Source: Anaerolineales bacterium UBA1136
Lineage (GTDB): Bacteria; Chloroflexota; Anaerolineae; Anaerolineales; UBA11657
Assembly: GCA_002311455.1 (NCBI GenBank)
Contig: DCAJ01000083.1
Coordinates: 1 to 5,012 of the forward strand
DNA length: 5,012 bases
Reading direction: 5' to 3'
Made by a program: the position numbers and the translations under genes. Below, one piece after another: positions 1 to 4,193 of the stretch (position 1 is the first letter of the stretch; every line of letters begins with the position of its first letter). Below the pieces are notes generated by a model. It made no database searches and was not told where the DNA came from. It was given only the letters and a program-made list of their open reading frames with translations.

Positions 1-111
1 CCTTTTGGCTTGGGCATGAGAGCAATACACACAAACCAAGAGCATATAAAGCTCACTGACTTGCATAATGCTTTTCACCTTCTTATAGAATGTGTGACTG
101 TTAGATCCTAA
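1..111 (+). CDS. 3' end of a probable M20-family metallopeptidase (partial)
   Basis: Frame 1 is open from the window edge to TAA at 109-111 and gives 36 residues, starting PFGLGMRAIHTNQEHIKLTD. The pattern of a glycine-rich turn, then His-x-x-x-Glu (His at codon 28-30, Glu at 40-42), then a hydrophobic/Asp-Leu segment and a terminal helix matches the C-terminus of M20 peptidases (the carboxypeptidase G2/ArgE/DapE type). In that family this His is a metal ligand. Such enzymes remove N-acyl or amino-acid groups in the cytoplasm, and the real substrate cannot be told from this fragment. The start lies outside the window; the ATG at 16 is internal to the conserved segment and is unlikely to be the true start. 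The last codons and the stop form the left arm of an inverted repeat. The gap to the next clear gene is 449 bases, so co-transcription with the transporter is doubtful. Family assignment rests on a short motif only. Confidence 0.58.
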   Translation, partial: PFGLGMRAIHTNQEHIKLTDLHNAFHLLIECVTVRS

Positions 112-180
112 GCTTGGGTATTTGGTGTCTGTCTATCAATACAATCATGTGGACGGTATGTTCGGTTTGGGATCTAACAG
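98..180 (+). repeat. Inverted repeat / long-looped hairpin spanning the upstream gene's stop
   Basis: CTGTTAGATCC at 98-108 is the exact reverse complement of GGATCTAACAG at 170-180. As RNA the stem extends inward to 114/164, giving 17 pairs, of which three are G-U (109-169, 112-166, 114-164), around a 49-nt loop. The left arm includes the last codons and the stop (109-111) of the upstream gene. No T-run follows the right arm, so this is not a standard intrinsic terminator. It could be an RNA processing or stability structure, or the ends of a very small inserted element. No known RNA family was recognised. Confidence 0.5.
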
Positions 181-221
181 ATAGGTAAAGACTACGGAAT
201 GAGGTATTTAATCATTTACCA

Positions 222-365
222 ATGAGGGATGCGAATGATCTATTTGCTTTTGCGACCAAAATCTGTGTTGATCAAATTGATGTCAATTATAGTGGAAGGG
301 TTACAGTCTTTGTGATAAAATGTCAATGCCATTGCGCTAATGAAGTTTGTCTTTTAACAGAATAA
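222..365 (+). CDS. Possible small cysteine-rich protein (doubtful)
   Basis: ATG at 222 opens 47 codons ending at TAA 363-365; the frame is open from 189. The product would contain Cys15 and a cluster at residues 34-43 with the spacing C-x-C-x-C-x4-C (KCQCHCANEVC), which could bind a metal or form disulfides. No Shine-Dalgarno sequence precedes the ATG and no family is recognised. An open frame of this length is readily expected by chance in AT-rich DNA with several frames available. It is listed because it fills the largest part of the otherwise empty 112-560 gap. If it is not a gene, this stretch is non-coding leader or intergenic DNA. Confidence 0.15.
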   Translation: MRDANDLFAFATKICVDQIDVNYSGRVTVFVIKCQCHCANEVCLLTE

Positions 366-374
366 ATTTCAGAC

Positions 375-458
375 ATGCGCTTAATTCTTCAAGGAGGTGC
401 TAGTAATATAAATCATAGGAAAAGAAAAGGTAAACTAAAGAAGCAAATAACTAACTAG
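375..458 (+). CDS. Possible 27-residue basic leader peptide (doubtful)
   Basis: ATG at 375 opens 27 codons ending at TAG 456-458. The product begins MRLILQGGASN and has a strongly basic second half (HRKRKGKLKK). Its stop codon sits at the centre of the 22-bp palindrome at 446-467, so translating ribosomes would reach that site. No Shine-Dalgarno sequence lies upstream of the ATG, but a consensus one lies inside the frame at 391-399. A regulatory upstream peptide is conceivable; a chance frame is at least as likely. Confidence 0.15.
   Translation: MRLILQGGASNINHRKRKGKLKKQITN
391..399 (+). promoter_or_regulatory. Consensus Shine-Dalgarno sequence without a matching start codon
   Basis: AAGGAGGTG is an essentially full match to the anti-Shine-Dalgarno tail of 16S rRNA and is the strongest such match in the window. 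No ATG, GTG or TTG lies 5-10 bases downstream; the next triplets run CTA GTA ATA TAA. The GTG at 397 overlaps the motif and would make only four codons. It could be a remnant of a lost gene start, an internal pause site in the short frame 375-458, or chance. Confidence 0.3.
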
Positions 459-467
459 TTAGTTATT
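446..467. promoter_or_regulatory. Perfect 22-bp palindrome, probable regulator operator
   Basis: The half-site AATAACTAACT at 446-456 is followed directly by its reverse complement AGTTAGTTATT at 457-467, with no spacer and no mismatch. Within each half, TAAC/CTAA elements repeat. Size and dyad symmetry fit a site for a dimeric helix-turn-helix repressor, for example of the TetR or MarR type. It lies 94 bases before the binding-protein start and upstream of a possible promoter at 484-513. No regulator gene is in the window, so the protein that binds is unknown. With no loop it would form a poor RNA hairpin, which favours a DNA-binding role. Confidence 0.55.
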
Positions 468-483
468 ATAGGATTTTTAGTGT

Positions 484-513
484 TTCAAATGGGGGAATGT
501 GGTACCGTATAGT
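484..513 (+). promoter_or_regulatory. Possible sigma-70-type promoter for the binding-protein gene
   Basis: TTCAAA (484-489) and TATAGT (508-513) are separated by 18 bases; the -10 has five of six consensus bases and the -35 four of six. Transcription would start near 520 and give a leader of about 40 bases. The palindrome at 446-467 would then be centred about 60 bases upstream of the transcript start. An exact 8-bp tandem repeat, AAACTGTA at 523-530 and 531-538, lies just downstream. Prediction by eye only. Confidence 0.28.
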
Positions 514-547
514 AAGATTGTTAAACTGTAAAACTGTATTTCAAAAC

Positions 548-553
548 GAGGAG
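548..553 (+). promoter_or_regulatory. Strong ribosome binding site for the solute-binding lipoprotein
   Basis: GAGGAG lies 7 bases before the ATG at 561. This fixes the start of the binding-protein gene and contrasts with the two permease genes and the hydrolase gene, none of which has a clear Shine-Dalgarno sequence. It implies that the binding protein is the most strongly translated product here. Confidence 0.82.
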
Positions 554-560
554 AACAGTT

Positions 561-1973
561 ATGAAACAATTGCGTTATTACGCATCAGGTCTAATAATGG
601 CCGGCCTTCTCTTGGGAGCCTGTCAGCCTGAGATAGTTGAAGTGATAAAAGAAGTACCAGTTGAGAAGATCGTTGAAGTTGAGAAGATCGTTGAAATTGA
701 TACTTCAATAGTGTCTCTCGATGCAGATCCAGATAAGAATCCTGTAACTTTGAATTTCCTAGCCCTTGCTGATGATGATCAGTTGAACGCTTGGAGAGAG
801 CAGTTAGGAGAGTTTCAGAAGATAGATGGCGGAATATGGTCCTATGTTGATCTAGAATTTGAGACCATTCCATTCCGTGAGCTTTTCCCCAAGATTGAGG
901 CTTCTGTGGCAGCTGGTTTGCCTTGGGACTTGTACCAGGCAGATGGTCCTGACATGAAGCACTATGGCTTCAATCGCGTTATCTATGATATGAACGACTT
1001 GTTCACGGCTGAGGAGAAAGCACAGTGGTTCCCACAGTCCATAGAAGAAGGTAGTTTCCGTGGCCGTCTTTTGGGTCCACCGATCCTGCAATCTTGTTCC
1101 TTGCTGATGTACAACAAGGATATGACAGATGCCGCCGGTATTAGTCCACCTGCAGCTTTGGCAGATTCTTGGACGATGGATGAAGCAATGGACGCATGGG
1201 TAAAAACAACTTTGGATAATGACGGTGACGGTGTACCTGATCAGTGGGGTGTGCGTTGGGGTCAAGGTACTTGGACTGGCGATTACGAGCACGGTATCTT
1301 TAGGCGCTCCAATGGCGCTAAGGGTAGTGATTCTTGGCTCGGTATGGGCCCTGATGGCGTATCCTTCGTGGGTTATCTTGATACACCTGAATCTATCGAA
1401 GCGCATCAGTTCTATCAGGACATGCACCAGAAGCAGAAGGTTACTCCAGTAGAGTCAATTCCCAATATTTTCGAGAGTCGCATTTCGGCCTTCATGGTTA
1501 CACCTGACAACCGAATTGGTGCTCTTAATAGAATCCATGGTGAAGGTAACTTCAATTGGGGAGTAACCGGTATTCCATACTTCAAGACCCAGGTTTGTCA
1601 TACTGGTAGTTGGCACTATGGAATTTCCCCGAACACAACAAATCTTGCAGAAGCTGTAGCTTTCGTCAAATATGCTGCATCTGATGACGGAGCCCGAATC
1701 TTCTACAAGTACGTGAGACAGTTGCCTGCTAACATAGGCCTGTTCAACGAACTTCCAGAGTACGCTGAAGGTGGAAGCCAGAGACTATGGTTAGATGCAA
1801 TGAATGACTTTGGTATACCCCGTATCGGTACTCCGGGATACACAGAGTATCACCAGATGTATGCTGAAGCCCTGGGTAATATTCAGACGGGTGGCGATCC
1901 AGCAGAATTGTTGGGCGCAGCTGCCGGTAGGATTGAAGGGTTGCTAGCAAAATACACTGGTTGGAACAACTAA
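561..1973 (+). CDS. ABC transporter extracellular solute-binding lipoprotein (family 1, carbohydrate type)
   Basis: The 470-residue product captures solute outside the membrane for the permease pair encoded downstream. Residues 1-20 are a lipoprotein signal (KQLR, then a hydrophobic core) ending in lipobox LGAC with Cys21 as the lipid anchor. Residues 24-46 form a charged linker with a VEKIVE repeat, a style typical of Chloroflexota binding proteins. The mature domain from about 60 has family 1 hallmarks: LLMYNKD at 181-187, the following Asp-Ala-Ala-Gly-x-x-Pro-Pro region, and WTMDEAMDAW at 204-213. An EF-hand-like loop, DNDGDGVPDQWG, occupies 219-230. Fourteen tryptophans are present, as in sugar binders that stack on ligand rings. 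Cys179 and Cys346 could pair. Length is normal for the family. The start is set by GAGGAG at 548-553; the gene ends with tandem stops TAA TAG. The ligand is not known: sugars are usual for the family, but the nearby nucleoside hydrolase raises the possibility of a nucleoside or riboside. Confidence 0.93.
   Translation: MKQLRYYASGLIMAGLLLGACQPEIVEVIKEVPVEKIVEVEKIVEIDTSIVSLDADPDKNPVTLNFLALADDDQLNAWREQLGEFQKIDGGIWSYVDLEFETIPFRELFPKIEASVAAGLPWDLYQADGPDMKHYGFNRVIYDMNDLFTAEEKAQWFPQSIEEGSFRGRLLGPPILQSCSLLMYNKDMTDAAGISPPAALADSWTMDEAMDAWVKTTLDNDGDGVPDQWGVRWGQGTWTGDYEHGIFRRSNGAKGSDSWLGMGPDGVSFVGYLDTPESIEAHQFYQDMHQKQKVTPVESIPNIFESRISAFMVTPDNRIGALNRIHGEGNFNWGVTGIPYFKTQVCHTGSWHYGISPNTTNLAEAVAFVKYAASDDGARIFYKYVRQLPANIGLFNELPEYAEGGSQRLWLDAMNDFGIPRIGTPGYTEYHQMYAEALGNIQTGGDPAELLGAAAGRIEGLLAKYTGWNN
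660..695 (+). repeat. Perfect 18-bp tandem duplication in the lipoprotein linker
   Basis: GTTGAGAAGATCGTTGAA occurs twice without a mismatch or gap (660-677 and 678-695) and encodes VEKIVE twice at residues 34-45. The identity at third codon positions points to recent duplication. The repeat lies just after the lipid-anchored cysteine and extends the tether between membrane and binding domain. Confidence 0.9.
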
Positions 1974-1980
1974 TAGAGGG

Positions 1981-2005
1981 GTAGCAGCTAACTAATAATT
2001 GCTAC
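1981..2005 (+). other. Small hairpin after the binding-protein stop codons
   Basis: GTAGCA (1981-1986) pairs with TGCTAC (2000-2005) around a 13-nt AT-rich loop, 5 bases after the second stop codon and 4 bases before the larger stem-loop. The stem is only 6 bp and may not be significant by itself. With the larger hairpin it could form a paired 3'-end structure that protects the upstream message. Confidence 0.3.
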
Positions 2006-2009
2006 TTGT

Positions 2010-2052
2010 TTTGAAAGAAGGCACGGCTTATTTGTCCGTGCCTTCTTTCAAA
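2010..2052 (+). terminator. Strong stem-loop between binding-protein and permease genes
   Basis: TTTGAAAGAAGGCACGG (2010-2026) pairs perfectly with CCGTGCCTTCTTTCAAA (2036-2052): 17 pairs with a 9-nt loop. No run of T follows the stem (ACTCTTCTCAG), although the right arm is itself pyrimidine-rich. It may terminate most transcripts or act as a barrier to 3' exonucleases. Either way it would keep binding-protein mRNA more abundant than permease mRNA, as seen with stem-loops after binding-protein genes in other ABC importer operons. The rest of this gap (2053-2166) shows no recognisable feature. Confidence 0.7.
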
Positions 2053-2166
2053 CTCTTCTCAGTCTGCATTGAGATATTTCTGATCAACAGTTTCAAGCAC
2101 ATATAGTCCTTTAGTTGGTAAGCTGTTAAAGCGTGGTGAAGCAGTTGTTGGAACTGTTTCAGTATG

Positions 2167-2196
2167 TTAACAAGACTTCAAGAACTTATATAAAAT
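2167..2196 (+). promoter_or_regulatory. Possible promoter directly before the first permease, suggesting a leaderless start
   Basis: TTAACA (2167-2172, five of six -35 bases) is followed by overlapping -10 candidates TATAAA (2189-2194, spacing 16) and TAAAAT (2191-2196, spacing 18). Either would place transcript initiation at about 2201-2206, on or just before the ATG at 2206. No Shine-Dalgarno sequence precedes that ATG, which agrees with a leaderless message. The region is very AT-rich, so chance matches are likely. Confidence 0.3.
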
Positions 2197-2205
2197 AACC
2201 AAATA

Positions 2206-3138
2206 ATGACTACAGTTCCTATATCATCTACAGACGGACCCTCGTCATTCCTAGCTAGATTGTGGAAGCCGAGGAATCGTTATTATTTCATAGCATTCTT
2301 ATTCGTTCTGCCAGCTCTAATAAACTTTACTGTTTTCCGGTACTTGCCAATCGTGGCTGCTGCTAGGGCTAGCTTATGGGAATATAGTTTGCTGGGCGGG
2401 TATAAGGGTTTTGTTGGTTTGAAGCACTATCAATACATGATGGACGATATTTACTTTTGGAAATCTATGAGGGTCACAGCTGCATTTGTTCTAATGAAGG
2501 TGCCAATTCAAGTGTTGCTTTCGCTTATGCTTGCGGTATTGCTGCAAAAAGAGACGCGGTCTAGCGCAATAGTCAGGTCCGCAATATTTACTCCAGTGGT
2601 CACATCAGTTGTAGTAGTATCGATTGTCTGGGCGATGATGTACCACTCACAACTAGGTTTGATTAACAGCGTATTGTCTGCTTTTGGTATACCTAGACAG
2701 GTGTTTATGTCAGATCCTAATAGGGCCTTGCCAGCTATGAGTGTTATGATGGTGTGGAAGGATCTTGGGTTTAGCATGATCATTATTATGGCTGGTTTGA
2801 AAGGTATACCAGTCGTATATCGTGAAGCAGCTATTGTAGATGGTGCGAACCCTTGGCAAATTATGCGTCACATCACATTGCCGTTGTTGAAGCGTGTGTT
2901 GATGTTCGTAGTAGTTACACAAACTATCTTTTCGTTTCAGAATTTTGTCCCCGTCTATGTGATGACGAAGGGTGGTCCCATGGATTCAACCAAGGTGATA
3001 GTGTTTTACATTTATCAGTTTGGTTTTCTTTTCCAGGATATGGGCTATGCTAGCGCTATGTCGATAGTGACTCTATTTGTTTTATTAGTGATTAGCGTAA
3101 TTCAGATGCGATTGTTTAGGACTGACGTTGAATACTAA
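2206..3138 (+). CDS. ABC transporter permease, MalF/UgpA-like (CUT1 type)
   Basis: This 310-residue inner-membrane subunit would form half of the translocation channel with the next gene's product. About six hydrophobic segments are visible near residues 27-47, 89-114, 125-147, 176-198, 229-250 and 283-302. The cytoplasmic EAA loop, which docks on the ATPase, reads YREAAIVDGANPW and continues to LPLL (Glu207-Ala-Ala, Gly213, Leu225-Pro226), a near-consensus match for binding-protein-dependent permeases. The segment NFVPVYVMTKGGP (247-259) matches the conserved 'T-x-GGP' region of the MalF/UgpA group. Length is normal. An in-frame TAA at 2191-2193 makes ATG 2206 the first possible start; no Shine-Dalgarno sequence is present. 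It follows the stem-loop at 2010-2052 and is separated from the second permease by only about 30 bases, so those two are almost certainly co-transcribed. Confidence 0.93.
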   Translation: MTTVPISSTDGPSSFLARLWKPRNRYYFIAFLFVLPALINFTVFRYLPIVAAARASLWEYSLLGGYKGFVGLKHYQYMMDDIYFWKSMRVTAAFVLMKVPIQVLLSLMLAVLLQKETRSSAIVRSAIFTPVVTSVVVVSIVWAMMYHSQLGLINSVLSAFGIPRQVFMSDPNRALPAMSVMMVWKDLGFSMIIIMAGLKGIPVVYREAAIVDGANPWQIMRHITLPLLKRVLMFVVVTQTIFSFQNFVPVYVMTKGGPMDSTKVIVFYIYQFGFLFQDMGYASAMSIVTLFVLLVISVIQMRLFRTDVEY

Positions 3139-3170
3139 TCTAAGTAAATTTTACTAATGGTCATGTGAAT

Positions 3171-4091
3171 ATGGAAACTGTGAATACAAATACTGCTGTA
3201 GCTGCACGCAAGGGATCTGTAAGTCGCATTCTAAAAAAGTTAGGTTTATCGGTAGGCGAGAATTTCCTGTACCTAATTCTTATTATAGTATTTATTGCTC
3301 CTTTAGCTTGGATGGTTCTGGGTAGTGTAAGAGAAGAGAAAGAGATATTCGCTAACCTTTACCCTTTTACTATTCATACCTTCCTGCCAATTAAATGGAC
3401 ACTGGATACATATTTAGATATGTTTGGAATCAGTGAAGTAGGAATTATGTATGGACTACATTTTCAGCGGTTCATGGCTAACAGTCTGTTGGTTTCAGTG
3501 GCTGTGGTGAGCTCTTCACTTGTGTTTAACACTATGGGTGCCTATTTCTTCGCGCGACTAGAGTTTCCCTTTAAGAACGTTCTACTGATATTCGTTGTAG
3601 CAACTATGTTGATACCTTTTCAGGCTACGATAGTACCACTGTACATAGTTGTGTCAAAGTTAGGGATGCGTGATTCGTTCTGGGGATTAATAGTGCCTTG
3701 GTTTGCTAGTCCGTTTGTTATTTTCGCTTTAGCTCAATTCATCAAGGAAATACCTAAAGAGCTCGATGAAGCAGCGACTATAGATGGGGCTTCACTTTTG
3801 GGTATTCTCTGGCATGTAATTCTTCCCAACGCTGTACCTGGTATTATTACTATGGCTTTGCTGGAATTTCAGTTTATCTGGAATCTTTTCTATTGGCCCT
3901 TGATAGTAATCAATAGCTCGGATTTACAAATGATACAAGTTGCTATAGCAAATCAAACTACACAGACTCAGGTATTCTGGGGCCGTACGTTTGCAGGCAG
4001 TACTTTAGCCTCACTTCCCGTGATTATGATCTTTCTAGCACTCCAGAAATGGTACATTCAAGGTGTGGCTACAACAGGATTGAAGGGATAA
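3171..4091 (+). CDS. ABC transporter permease, MalG/UgpE-like (CUT1 type)
   Basis: This inner-membrane subunit pairs with the preceding permease. From ATG 3171 it has 306 residues. GTG at 3165 is an alternative start two codons earlier, and neither has a Shine-Dalgarno sequence, so ATG is preferred on codon type alone. Numbered from the GTG, hydrophobic segments lie near 34-53, 107-130, 138-162, 172-193, 224-246 and 281-298. The EAA loop reads LDEAATIDGAS and continues to ILP (Glu202-Ala-Ala, Gly208, Leu220-Pro221). Other MalG-group marks are the conserved MLIPFQATIVPLY region (148-160), the FWGLIVPW region (172-179), and WNLFYWPL (239-246). The C-terminus ends in Gly-Leu-Lys-Gly, typical for the group ('GLTAGAVKG'-like ends). 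It lies 32 bases after the first permease stop. The gene for the ATPase that should drive this channel is not within view. Confidence 0.93.
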   Translation: METVNTNTAVAARKGSVSRILKKLGLSVGENFLYLILIIVFIAPLAWMVLGSVREEKEIFANLYPFTIHTFLPIKWTLDTYLDMFGISEVGIMYGLHFQRFMANSLLVSVAVVSSSLVFNTMGAYFFARLEFPFKNVLLIFVVATMLIPFQATIVPLYIVVSKLGMRDSFWGLIVPWFASPFVIFALAQFIKEIPKELDEAATIDGASLLGILWHVILPNAVPGIITMALLEFQFIWNLFYWPLIVINSSDLQMIQVAIANQTTQTQVFWGRTFAGSTLASLPVIMIFLALQKWYIQGVATTGLKG

Positions 4092-4193
4092 TCGCAATCA
4101 GGGTTGTAGTTTGTTTTGGGCGTCGTAATAAATATTGCAGACACAGATATCTGAAAGGCTCATTATTTGTAGGACCTGAAAATTCAATAGGTT

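Noticed and set aside
98..180. GTTAGAT and ATCTAAC in the inverted repeat match integron attC core-site patterns (GTTRRRY and RYYYAAC).
   Set aside because: An attC site has RYYYAAC first and GTTRRRY last. Here the order is reversed on both strands, and no integrase or cassette is visible.
268..288. TTGATCAA and the dyad AATTGA-TG-TCAATT, resembling an FNR/CRP-type site.
   Set aside because: The half-site spacing fits neither FNR (TTGAT-N4-ATCAA) nor CRP, and short AT-rich dyads are common by chance.
313..321. TGATAAAAT, resembling an extended -10 promoter element.
   Set aside because: No credible -35 element lies at the right distance and it would produce a leader of over 200 bases; support is too weak to list.
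852..1427. 191-codon open frame on the minus strand.
   Set aside because: It is wholly antisense to the well-supported binding-protein gene, shows no recognisable motif, and has an odd composition rich in Cys, His, Thr and Ile; it is a shadow frame.
4144..4153. 10-bp palindrome CAGATATCTG in the gap before the nucleoside hydrolase.
   Set aside because: It is short, no convincing promoter lies around it, and palindromes of this size are expected by chance. The remainder of 4092-4193 shows nothing supportable, including no terminator.
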